A DNA stretch of 64,000 nucleotides. Source: Taenia hydatigena. Taxonomy: Eukaryota; Platyhelminthes; Cestoda; Cyclophyllidea; Taeniidae. Location: assembly GCA_036345935.2 (NCBI GenBank), contig JADWOT020000009.1:8885381-8949380 (forward strand), written 5' to 3'. Both the position numbers and the translations under genes were made by a program. Below the pieces are notes generated by a model that was given only the letters and a program-made list of their open reading frames with translations, ran no database searches and was not told the origin of the DNA. Positions 46,001-57,800 of this stretch are shown here, piece by piece; the first letter of the stretch is position 1; the number at the start of each line of letters is the position of its first letter.

Positions 46001-49000
46001 TCTAGAATGAAGTGGTGCTAACCGAAAAGCGACGGTACTTTCAAATACTTCTGGTGACTCGGGGATTTCATTATGCTCTCCATAGGTCTCGCCCACGGAG
46101 AATGAAGTAAGGCGTTCAAGCACGTCCAGATTATTACAGTCAAGCGGAATGTTATCAAGCAGAGAGTTTTGTGCCTAAATGGGCCTTAAGTTACTTGGTG
46201 GGTTGACTAACTCCACAGTAGAGTTCACACAACACTCCAATCAACGAAGCATGGAGGTCGATGGACGTATCAACGGCGTTAGCAAGTTGATCCTCTGCCG
46301 CCTTCGTAAGCGACTGAAGCAGGGAGTCACCAGTTCCAGTATGGAGAAATGGCTGTGACATCCAATTTCCACTTAATGGATGAGAAAAAACACGCCACAG
46401 AGCAGTCCAGGCAATTACTCTGAGATCAGAGTGTGCCACCTTAAAAAAATGAAAAGGACGAGCTGCGAGCGTCAGTCACGTGGAGTTGACGTATCGTAAA
46501 ACCATACACGAAGATATGGCATCTAACGTGCATCCAACGGCCGTTTAATTCAAAAACTAGCATTTAATGCAGGAGTATTCTTAACCAATGCGATTCTGGG
46601 GAAATACAAAACTGATCTAAGATTCTATAATGTCTCCAGATGCGGAAGTTGTTTCAATGTTACCTAGCGGAGGTATCTTTGGTTTCAGCCTACCAACGAT
46701 TCAGTTGATTAAAGGGAACCAAAAAGCAGACGCCATTCACAAAAGAATAGAAGGCATGCCTCATTTTGAGCAATTACAAATCATATCTCAATCCTAAATT
46801 ACCAAAGGCAGGGAAGCCGATTGGTGCTTCACAGTTAGTTAGCTTTGATGAACATTTTCACCATTATATCAGGCTTACGAATTCACGCCTAACCACGTGC
46901 TAACCACAGTTCCGGCTATCTCACACAGTTTAGTTGGCCCTTTCATTTTTGTACTTTCGGACATGGAAGTGCTCGAAGTGGCTTTATTGGTTTTTGAGAC
47001 ACTAAAAATGTTGAATGCTGACTGCAAGTAGTCCAAAATCTGCTCACAGGCAAAAAAAGTCTGGACTAAAGTAACTCATTTTCAAGTGCTTCTCATTTTA
47101 CTGAGAAGCCATCGACAATTAGTGTGGGCCATTCAAATCCCTCAGTTTCTTGTAAACGTTTCATAAGAAGGCGGAAATTCGCTAAAGCAGTGAATTAGCA
47201 TGTTTACTAACTGGCACTTAACATTATCAATCACAATTTAAAGATAATTTATCGACGGCTAGTGTTCTATGCTCATGAGGCAAAAAGATTAGTGGCTCGT
47301 TCTGGAAAACTTAGCACAGTGCCGAATTGCGCGCCTCCTAGGGAGTTGAATGAATCTGCAAACAAATGTAAGGAGAAGTCGAACATAGAGGTGTGGTGGT
47401 AAACTGGGCGGGAGTTTAACCACAATCAGAGGGTGCTTCTATTGCTGACAAAGGTTGAATATTCCTTGGCTCGCGTGGCCTACCATGTGAAGAGATGAAC
47501 GTGACGGTGTAGTAAAGTGGACAACAGCTTCAAACCTAGCTGCTCTATCTAGAAGAATGCTGCTTGTTACCTCGATGGCTTATACGCAGACTCATCCCCT
47601 CACTACGTAAGCTATTCAACCACGGTATACATTCGGTGCCACAACCAACGCCACCGCCGAGCCATCGGACAGGTGCCAAAAGGTTTTGGTGATTAACAAG
47701 CGATGAATTTTTGCGCCAAACACCTACCAAATCCACCTTCATACGTGCACAAATGATTTGCTTCTGTGTCATGACACGGAAGAGAGAAAAACCTCACCCA
47801 ATACAAGCACCAAGATGTATCCAGCTACCCACCGTCTTTGACTTGATAAGTTGGTTTGACTAACCCGCATTGTTCTAACAGCAATCACGGCAAACCCCAT
47901 TGTTCATTGAGACCAACTTCGTTCATTTTGATTTCAGCTCAGATTCCCTTGGAAAGCTATATACTCCAAATGCCGAATTTGGAGCGAACTGCGCCTTTGA
48001 TAAGCAAATCTTTCTTAGTCAAGGCGAAACACACAACTCAAATAACGCGTAGTTCATAAAAATTCTTAAGACTGTTTGAAAGATGTTTACAAATCGCAAT
48101 GCTTCACAGAAAAAAGTGGATAACAGTAAAATCAGCAGGTCTCATCTGTTGGCTCTGGGCCAGAATGACTCAAAGCCCCAGAACCAGCACTCTGTTACTG
48201 TTTCAAGTTTTATCCACAACACAAAAGATTGGGGCAAAATTAAAAGATACTGTGAATTTTTAACGTACACAACTCTTTTGTCAAGACATAAGCGATCAAT
48301 TCCTACCTTAGAATTCCTTTGTATAGTTTTTAAATTTTACTCAAGTACATCTAGAGGCAACCATAAAGTAACGGCAGCTTCAGTGGGCATAGACCTTAAG
48401 AGAAAGACCTACGGATGGTTCAGCTCGTACGCATCGAAGGATGAGTTGAAGAAAATTTAGCACAAGCGATTCAAGTAGAAAACTTTTTGGGTTGGCGCCG
48501 ATATCACAGAAGGACAAATAGGATGGCCAAAAATACGAGGCGGAGGGAGTGAGATAGTCGACAAATGCACTACAACAAACATAACCACCGTTAAGGTAGG
48601 GAAAGTTGCCCAGCAAAATCACATTAAAAAAAAAACGTAATCCGTCTTGCACAAAAGAACATCTCTTGATAAAATAATGCAAAGCCACTCCGCAGGCAAA
48701 AAAATCTTCCGGAATATTCGGATTGACGTCCCATAAGCATCCATACTAATCACTAACAACAGTAGTTTTTTAGGTGTAATTACGAAAAAATCTAACCCCA
48801 GTGTTTAAACAGCAAATCGTAAAATCTCTGCACTAAACGCCTCCGTATGATTCACTCTATTCACATAAAAACAGTAACTTAACGAAATGATGTCGCCTAC
48901 AGGCATGATACGGCGCCTACGCATTCCCGTTTATAGAAATGATTTTGATTTGATTTAGGTGATTGAATAGCGAGCATCATCCCAAATGAAAATAGGGGAT

Positions 49001-51141
49001 GCCAAATTTTATAACTACTAATCGCTTTCTTACTACATTGCCCTTACATTAGGTGGCGGAGACGTCTTCAATACTAAAAAATAATTTCTTTATCCGGTGA
49101 AAACTTGCACGCACTCGATAACAGACGTTATGCTGCCTGCTGAAATGGGTGCATTGAGGAGAACATGGTTAAGACAAGGGAGAGTATCGGAGGCCGCTTG
49201 AATTGCCTCTGGTTCTGTAAGATCACCGACCAAACGGACAAACGAGGAGGAAAGTTCAAGGGCCAGGGCAACCTGAGGTGTGCTGACCATTTGAACGGAA
49301 ATCAGGTAGGGACAAATCAAGGAATGAAGCATTGCACACCGAAATCGACAAGCTAAAGAGGCGGGAACGAATACAGTTATAATTTAATACAGTTAACCAA
49401 GGACGAGCGTAACAAATTTGAGTTGTCTAGTTCGTTGTTCAAAAAAAGTGCAAGGAATAAGACAAGAAAACTTGATACACTGAAGACTGATCAATTATAG
49501 TCCCAATAAACCTCTGATCACAAATATGATTGCAGTAGACAATTACTGCGTGTAGAGAATACAAATAGCAAATGGGAGAAAATGAACCATACCTATGGGC
49601 GATCTATGAGCGACTCTGGAAAATATGCGAATTATGAAGGCAACATCCTGATAGTTCAATCCACTTTCTTCTAATTCATTGGGACTTTCGAAGTATGAGC
49701 TAAAGAGTTCCGCCAACACACAGATATTCGGTTGGCTGCATGTATCCTTTTCCAAGACACTAATGTATGTGCTCACCAAAACGTGTATGCACGCAGAGTG
49801 CATAAGATAACGAAGTGGAACAGAAATTTTAATGCAAAGCCAAACGAAGGAGCTGGCTGAGTTTGTAGGAAAGACTTGAATCACCAGAGAGAGAACGTTT
49901 GGAGTTCCCATTGTCAGGAGTCGAACAAAGTGATGGACTATGCTTGGCTCGTTATTCGATTGGAGCCAAAGGGCCAAGTCATTAAGCAAGGAGGCTGCCG
50001 CAAAATTGAGAGAAAAGTTACCGGAGGACGCGTAAATGGCGGCAAACAAAGCAGACAAAATATCCTCATGGTACATCGCCAAGAGAGGCTCAAGGCATTT
50101 TAAGCCATGAAACTCCGACTGCCAGATGCTCAAACTTTGAGGTGTAATGCGAGCAATGAAGTGAAGCGAAATTAAGACATAGTCCAAAGCTATAACAAAA
50201 TGACCCGCAGATATCAATTGCTTTCCCAATCGGCAAAGACGACAAAGCAAGGCATGCGCTTTTGATGCATTGAGGTCTACCTCAGTGAAGTGTGCAGGGA
50301 CAGCCACGATTAGCATGTTAATGCATATAGCAATGCTTAGATATTTCGAACTATAAGTATAGAAAAACGTTTCCGTAACATGAACGCACAAGTTATGCGA
50401 CTCAATTCTACCAATGTTGACTCACACAAAAAGGTCATTCTCAGAGCAGTACTTCGGAATCAGCTCAGCTTCACGGGCAATCACCCCAATCATTTCGAGA
50501 GTATTTGACAGAAACAAGTAAGGAGGTGACTCGGAAAAGTATTTCCATGTCCAAATTCTGATTTTTGTTACAAAAATTGACAATACATAGTAAAGTTGAA
50601 GACCCAAGGGAAGTAAACTTTGCCAAAGAAGAAAGCCATGATAAGATAGACAGTGTAGATTGAAAACACCAACTTTGCCAGAGGGATCGTCAAAGTGTAC
50701 CAAGTAGCTCAGGAAAGGATGAAAATATCCGCTTGAAGGATTCCATATTTCAAGGCAGGAAATTGAGCCAAGTTCCGGAAGCCAGTCAAAGCCACGGATT
50801 TTGACGCCTAAAAGAGCACGCTTGATATGAAACTAATGGAATTGAAAGAACAGATAGTAGGAAACCGGACACATACTGAGTGCAGAGGTAGGCTCGCCAA
50901 AATTTTCTGCGGCAGATTTCATAAAATCAAGTAAAACATCTAGGAATAGAAGAGCCTCTTCCGTAGCGGTCTCAACCGCAGTCGATTCGACCAAGTTTGA
51001 ATTCAGGCAAGAGCCCGAACTTAGTTTAGTGCAGACGCTGTAAAAACCCTCACATATTTCGCGAGGCTTTTCAACGTAATCCGCAAAGCAAGTTTCAGTG
51101 AAGAAGGTCAATAGTTCACTAAGAGCAAAATTGCGAGACAT
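29079..51141 (-). CDS. LYST: Lysosomal-trafficking regulator homologue (giant BEACH-WD40 protein)
   Basis: LYST is a very large cytosolic scaffold controlling the size and trafficking of lysosomes and related organelles; its loss causes Chediak-Higashi syndrome in humans. Minus-strand exons run from an ATG at 51141 ([13 protein letters not shown]) to a TGA at 29081-29079. Order: helical/armadillo-like N-terminal exons (51141-50877; 50808-50427; about 50310-49593; about 49274-49107; probably 47725-47571; about 46439-45745), a ConA-like segment (about 44840-44480, with [13 protein letters not shown] and [12 protein letters not shown]), many middle exons (44-35 kb), a PH-like region, BEACH, then WD40. 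LYST-type diagnostic words are [25 protein letters not shown] and [11 protein letters not shown]; there is no C-terminal FYVE domain as in WDFY3. Many middle exons are inferred only from strand, open frame and splice sites, so the single-gene model is likely but unproven across 36-49 kb. Confidence 0.85.
31550..34660 (-). other. LYST: LYST PH-like and BEACH domain exons
   Basis: The PH-like part ends with exons near 34066-33840 ([19 protein letters not shown]). BEACH exons follow: about 33785-33386 ([30 protein letters not shown]), about 33198-32910 ([20 protein letters not shown]), about 32750-32560 ([20 protein letters not shown]), about 32385-32225 ([17 protein letters not shown]) and about 32048-31550 (the [13 protein letters not shown] segment). 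Human LYST has the same landmarks in the same order. A variable acidic stretch with four consecutive Glu follows the [10 protein letters not shown] segment. Confidence 0.9.
46440..49089 (-). other. Mostly intronic part of LYST with one probable exon
   Basis: The probable exon is 47725-47571 on the minus strand, flanked by TAG and GTAACA, reading [16 protein letters not shown] and then [14 protein letters not shown] minus-strand open stretch near 48640-48395 ([20 protein letters not shown]) could be another exon. The rest shows no recognisable coding sequence. Confidence 0.45.
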
Positions 51142-51869
51142 TACAGCGGTAAATGCTCTTCCAAATATTAGGTTCAAATGAGACTAAACTCTCATTTCGC
51201 TCCTAGTAGAGTCACACGAATCCACACACTATCCAACAGTTTCGGGTAAACGACGTCCGTGAAGTGAACAAGATTGACCCTGAGAGCGATAAAGCAACCA
51301 ACGGAGTGCCGAGCCTACCCGCCGCCGCACCTAAAAAGAAAAATTGCCCGCGATCACTCAAGCGGCCTTTATTACTAACTGACTGGTCATATTCCGACAA
51401 GCGGTTAACTTTCTATGCAATCAAACCGTAGTTAACAAACTAAATTTTTTATACAATAACAACCAGCAAATATATGAAGACAAATAGAGGCATTTGAGAA
51501 AACCAAGCCTATAACTCATGACCTTTCGCAAGCTATAAAATTCGAAATAGCGTTTTTTAATTAACGTATTGATAGGCTGTTTGAAGTGACTGCAGAAGTA
51601 ATTTACCCGAATTAGTGGGCTAAAATAATATCCTTCCAGATAAATGAATTTAGCTTGCATTTACTTAAGAAATAAGAATAAAACACTTTGTGACGTAGAT
51701 TTATATGTTGCCAATTTCTTACGAGCATCATATATGTGCATCAAATAATTGTGTTATCATTCCTGTATACGTTCTCTCCTTATTACTTTTGTATTTTTGA
51801 GTCCTTGTTATCCTCTAACCATGGCTCAAATAAATTCTTGTGAATTTCCCTAATTGTGACTCTGGGTGC
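51142..51869. promoter_or_regulatory. Head-to-head promoter interval of LYST and ARFGEF
   Basis: A gap of about 730 bp separates the LYST ATG on the minus strand from the proposed ARFGEF ATG on the plus strand. It must hold both start regions, possibly as one bidirectional promoter. It is AT-rich, and no specific element could be assigned. Confidence 0.45.
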
Positions 51870-54800
51870 ATGGCTGATCCCATCGAATCCTTGTTGAGGC
51901 GTTTTGGTGTCGCTTTTAAAATAGGCGAAGGTGGTGTAGCTTCCTCGAGTGTAGGTTGCGCTGTATGTGTGTTCGCTTCATTTTCGTTTGCTTCATTTAT
52001 CCCCTGATTGTGTGCGTTTCTGTTTTTACAGCCGATCGTTTGTCTTTGTGCATCGCTTGCTTTTCTCTTCCTGCATGGTATCATTTTGGAATGATTTTGC
52101 ATGATCAGAGCTATGGAGGTTTGGTATCTTGTAGCTTACACTTTTATTTTGAATAGAAGAATACGAGAATTTCGAATAATTTATCTTCATCTGCAGAAGC
52201 GAATTCTGACGGGTTTAAAAGAGAGCCTCTTCCATCTGTGCCTGGAGAGTGTGTAGCAATGTTCATTTCTCGGGCTTTGGAACAAATTATCGCTGAAAAG
52301 CAAACTCGAAAACCGTCTAATAATGAACTTCGTGAAGCTTGTCGTGATGGCATTGAGTTTTTGAAGACACGTATTAACTTACTAGAAAAGGGTAAACATG
52401 AGTCTCTTGGCTCAAATGGATACATGCCCACTTCGCAGGCTCAAGGGGGTGCGTTATTGAATGACGAGAAGCTGTTACGTCCTTTGGAATTAGCTTGCAA
52501 GAGCAAGTCTCCTAAGATCGTTGCCATCTCTTTGGATTGTATCCAAAAGCTGATAGCCTATGGGCATGTTCCCAACACTGCTTTGGATCCATCGGGCAAA
52601 GCAGGGGTAATCAAGCGAATCGTTCAGACGATCTGCTCCTGTTTTAATGTACGTTCTCTAGCTTTTTTCCTTAGGTTGTCTTTCAAACTGACTTTTTCCA
52701 TTGTCTTTTAACATTGTCATATCTCGATTTGTTTTTTTAAGTGATTTGTTGAATTGTTCGGTTCGATATTTAATCTGGACTTAACGAACCCAAAAATTGA
52801 CTTTTAAACTTAGCGTCTTTTGTTTTCAGGGTGTAAATACAGATGAAGGTGTTCAGCTTCAGGTGATTAAGGCCCTTTTAACTATTGTTACTTCCCCCGT
52901 TGTCGAGGTGCACGAACGAGACATTCTTCTTGTTGTCCGCACATGTTATAACATCTACATGGCCACACGGAATCTTGTAAATCAAACGACAGCACGTGCT
53001 ACTCTCACACAGATGCTGAATGTCATTTTCCAAAGAATGGAGCAGGCCACCCTTGATGCTGCAGTTCAACATGATCGAAAGCTTTCTGAAACCAAGAATG
53101 AGGCTGAAGTTGCAACCGATGGAAGAGAAACAGGCATTGGAGGTCATGCATCTGATCATGAGAACACAATTTCCGAAAGGAAATCTGATTCCCCAAGTTC
53201 GGACGGTGAAAAGGTGGAGGAAGATTCTGTTGATCAGGAGGAAATAACAAACGAGCCTGACCTTTCAAATGTGGATCAGACTGAAACTAGTCGAGATGGA
53301 TCGACCGCTAGTAAGAAAGATGAAAGCATAGAAGGGGGGAATGAGGAAGAAGACGTGAATGAAGAATGTAACTCTGAGACGGAATCACACGTTGGAAGCC
53401 ATAGTGTAGAGGAGAAGGTTGATGAGCAAGAAACCAAAGTCACTTTCGATGAATCAAGCGAGGACGGTTTTTCAGCGGCCACCCCCGATGATGGAGACGG
53501 TGAGCCAGAAGGTGTTGGTGATGCAGCAGAAGCTGCTTCAATGAATGAGGAGGAGACTTCAAAGTCGAATTCACTTCAACCGTCTGTGTCTTCCCCATCT
53601 CTACGCGTAGAAGTTAGTAATGGTTCTGCAGCTGATTCATCGGATGAAACCGCATCCTCAGACTTTTATTTTGCTCATATCTCACAGAAAGACGCCTTTT
53701 TGGTTTTTCGTTCACTTTGTAAACTGGCAATGAAACCTTTGGCTGGCACAAACCCCACCGACCCCAGATCACATGAGTTGCGATCCAAGGTACTCTCTCT
53801 TCAGCTGCTTCTCAGTATCCTTCAGCAACCGGGTCCGGCCTTTAGATCAAATGCGGTTTTTATCACTGCGATCAAACAGTACTTGTGTGTCGCTCTATCT
53901 AAGAACGGTGTCTCTTCAGTTTCGGAAGTCTTCGAACTGTCTTTGGCTATTTTCCTCTCCCTTTTGACTCACTTTAAACAGCACCTCAAGATTCAGATAG
54001 AGGTGTTCTTTAAGGAGATGCTTTTTGCGGTCCTCGACTCGTCATCTGCTTCGTTTGAGCACAAGTGGATTGTCGTAGAGGCTCTACAGCGCATTTGTAT
54101 GGATAAACAGTGCATCGTTGACGCCTATCTAAACTACGACTGCGACCTCGAACGAGCAAATATTTTTGAGAAGCTAGTGATCTGTCTTGCAAAGGTGGCC
54201 CAAGGCCGTCCGTCTGTGGATACGCGGACAACACAACCACAACTTCAGAACTTGCGCAAAAAAGGGTTGGAGTGCTTAGTGCTTATTCTGAAGTGCATGG
54301 TACGTTGGTCCAGTGATCTTTTCAACGTGACCAATGAAACACAATCATTCCTTGGCTCGGAACCCTCTAATGCCTCTGCTAACACTAAGGAACATGACAC
54401 TGATAGTGGATCATCCGTTCGTAAGTCTACCAAATTTCACATTTCATTACTTGCCCTCTTGGGAGCAACTGATCGTTTGCTTAAATATGTACGGATTGAA
54501 TAACGGTGAGGATAAATTCTGTGTTTCGTAACTCTGGCCCGTCAAAACTATGACATGCTTTCTTCGATTGAGTTGGGTTCATGTTTGATCCGTGAACATC
54601 CTGCACTTTTGCCTCTGAAATGAACACGAGTTTATCATTTCGCTAAATACTTTTGGAAGCCTTTTGAATTCTTTTTATGCAACAAAATTGCTGCAGATGC
54701 AGAAAAGCTTAACATTCAGAGTGCGTACATTGAATGATCGTTCACTTGGTATGCTTTTGTACATTCTGATAATTTCTTTATTGTAACATTAGGCCTGAAT

Positions 54801-57800
54801 CAGACGGTTCAAGATGATCCTGAGGCATTTGAATCTCGCAAAGCCCTTAAAGAAGTTTACGAGGCGGGTATATATCTTTTTAATCGGGGAAAGGTTTCCA
54901 GAGGTCTTGCTCTGCTCCAAGAGAATAATCTGTTAGGAACCAGTGCTGAAGAAATAGCCATGTTCCTGCACAACGAGTCACGCCTTTGCCGTACTGCCAT
55001 TGGCGACTTTCTGGGCGAGAATGAAGCCTTTGCTTTGGAGGTTATGTACGCCTATGTGGACTGCTTTGATTTCTCTGGGCTTGAGCTCTTACCTGCCCTA
55101 AGGTCAGTTTTGCACTTTGCGTGTAACTTCCACTTTCCTTGATTCTACGAAAGCACATATTTTTAATTCGGTGTCGACTTATCATGTCATCTTGTTGATA
55201 TCACCAGGATGTGATGTTTCATTTTGATTTCTTTAGGTTATTTCTATCTGGTTTCTGGTTACCTGGTGAGGCACAAAAGATAGACCGTTTGATGGAAAAA
55301 TTCGCTGCTCGATACTACGCCTGCAATCTGAATAACACACTATTCGCCTCCGCCGATACTGCTTACGTACTGGCCTTCTCCATCATCATGCTTACCACCG
55401 ATCTCCACTCTGAGAAAATTAAGCAAAAACAAAAGATGAGCAAGGTATTATTTCTTGGTATCCTTTTAATATACCAGACAATTTGATCAGCGTTCTTTCC
55501 CATGAACACCATCAAACGTTAAATATTAGGTTGATTAAAGCGTTTCACTGTGAATTATGAATGTGATTTTTAAGGGATTATGAAATCCGACCTTGAAGCT
55601 CATATAGGCCCATTCTGTGTTTGTGATTGAACCTCGGCGTTGTTGCATACGCTCACGTAATTGGATGTTTTTTTGCAATATTTAATCTTTATTGATAGCG
55701 ATTACTGTTGCATTTGCATTTCGAGATCCGTCTGTTAGTTGTTTCTACCATAGCGCTTACTCAACCATTGTCCTGAGCTAATATAACCGTCTTGATCTCG
55801 AACTCAGAGGCTAGGTGGCTGCTGATGTTGTTGACTCTAAACTTTGTCTGAACCGCACCCGTACCTTTCTCTATGATGCGCTCGCTTCACTCTTAGCCAT
55901 CATATGCTGTATACAGCAAAAAAAACATGTGGCGTGTGCCTTTTTGCTTATTACTTTATATTCTAACCTTACTGACATCTTGCGGATTGTTAATAATGAA
56001 GAATTTTCTTCTTGAGGACATTCTTTACTACGTATGTCGTCCCTGCTTTTCTGTCGGAACAGAAGTGCTAAATATTGAGTTCCTTTTATGAATTCCTGCT
56101 CTTCGACGCCTTCACTCTGACACTTCACAAATCACTGGTAGCCCCAATTCATACATCTTGCGCTTAATTAGAATACTTTCATTTAAACTTATACAGTAAT
56201 GGTGTAACCGGAAATGTTGGTTGCTTTTCCTCGTTCGCTATTAGGAGGAGTACATCAAGATGAATCGAGGCATAAATGACAGTCAAGATTTGCCACGTGA
56301 ATACCTCGGTACGATATACGACGAGATTGCGCAGTGTGGCATTCAAATGCGTTCTGGTGACATTTCGTCCGTACTCGCCAATAATGGCACTTCGGGAAAT
56401 TCAACCAACGGTGTGGCTACTGGCGTAAGGGGTCTAATGGAATCGGTGAGTTTTTTCCATGCCTTGTTTGTAGCCGCGCACCACATGTAGATGTGCGTTT
56501 TTCTTCTTTTCTCTAAGATTAGCTCGACTTTGGGTTACTCGACGACCAATCCTCTATTTTATGGTAGCTTGAATTCTTTGCAACGAGTATTATTGATAAG
56601 CTATTAATGTAACGTATTGACAAGTAATTTCATTTAATATTGTGTTATCACAAATAACAACCAGTCTTTTATCTAATTTTTCGTGGTGTTAATCGTTCAT
56701 TCCACTTATGGTAGTGCACATTCCAATTTGGTAAATGGTTTTTCCTTTTCGGAAGCCAATTTTGCAAATGTGGTGTAGCTTTTGCATAACTGATCGGTAC
56801 ATGGCTTTCGTTGAAGTCTTAGGCTTAATGTGCACATTACGTAAGCCTTTGCAGCTAGTTGTGCATAAAATTCTTCTATGTGATCAGCAGTCGAAACGGT
56901 GTTTGGTCGTTCTTTCGAATATGATACATTTTCTTTCATTCTTTATGGAGGTACGAACTTTTACTGCATAAAAGGTCGATCGCTCGGATTTGAGGCACTC
57001 GTGATTAACAGTGTAAATGCTGTCAAAAGTATTATATTCATGCGCATTTCAGAGCTCTGGGTAATGCATTCAGGCTTATGCTCAGTGTGATCGCGAACTA
57101 ATAAAATCCTAGCCTTTTATTAAGGCAATGCTCTTTTATGGTTTTGTATAGCGTGTGGGGCTATTGTGCACTGAATCGCGCTAAGTTTATAAATCCACCG
57201 ATGTTTACTTAAAATATCGCCTGATCTGTATTTTCCATGTTTATGAAAACACTTCAAACTAAACCCTAGCTAATGTTGGGTTTAAAAATGTCGTTATTGT
57301 CCACCACAATTTTCTATGTCACTGTATGTATTTGGTAAATCGTGATGCCTTCAGGTGAGTCATATAGAATCTGAATTTACATGCGCAACGCATTTCGAGC
57401 ACGTCCGGCCGATGTTCAAGTTGGTGTGGACACCCTTCTTGGCGGCCTTTAGCGTCGGACTGCAAGACTGCGATGACCCAATGATAGCTCACCACTGCCT
57501 TGAGGGTATCCAGTGCGCCATTCGCATTGCCTGCACATTCCGCATGGAACTTGAGCGTGATGCCTACGTCCAAGCCCTGGCTCGTTTCACCCTCCTCCTC
57601 TCCACTTCTCAGTCTCAGAGTGATGCGATTGCAATCAGTGGTCAGGGCATCGGTGCTATGGGCAATCATTTAAGGTAAACGAACTTTGCTCGTGTCGTTG
57701 CTCTCTGGTTATTTTTTTCACTGATTTTATTTACATTTCCATTGCTCACTTTAGAGGCCGTCTTGAGTCCATGCATAGCCAGATGACTGGAAGCAATTCG

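Noticed and set aside
52878..54433. Minus-strand open frames of 60-95 codons opposite ARFGEF exon 3
   Set aside because: They are shadows of a long genuine exon with biased codon use and have no splice context or family match.
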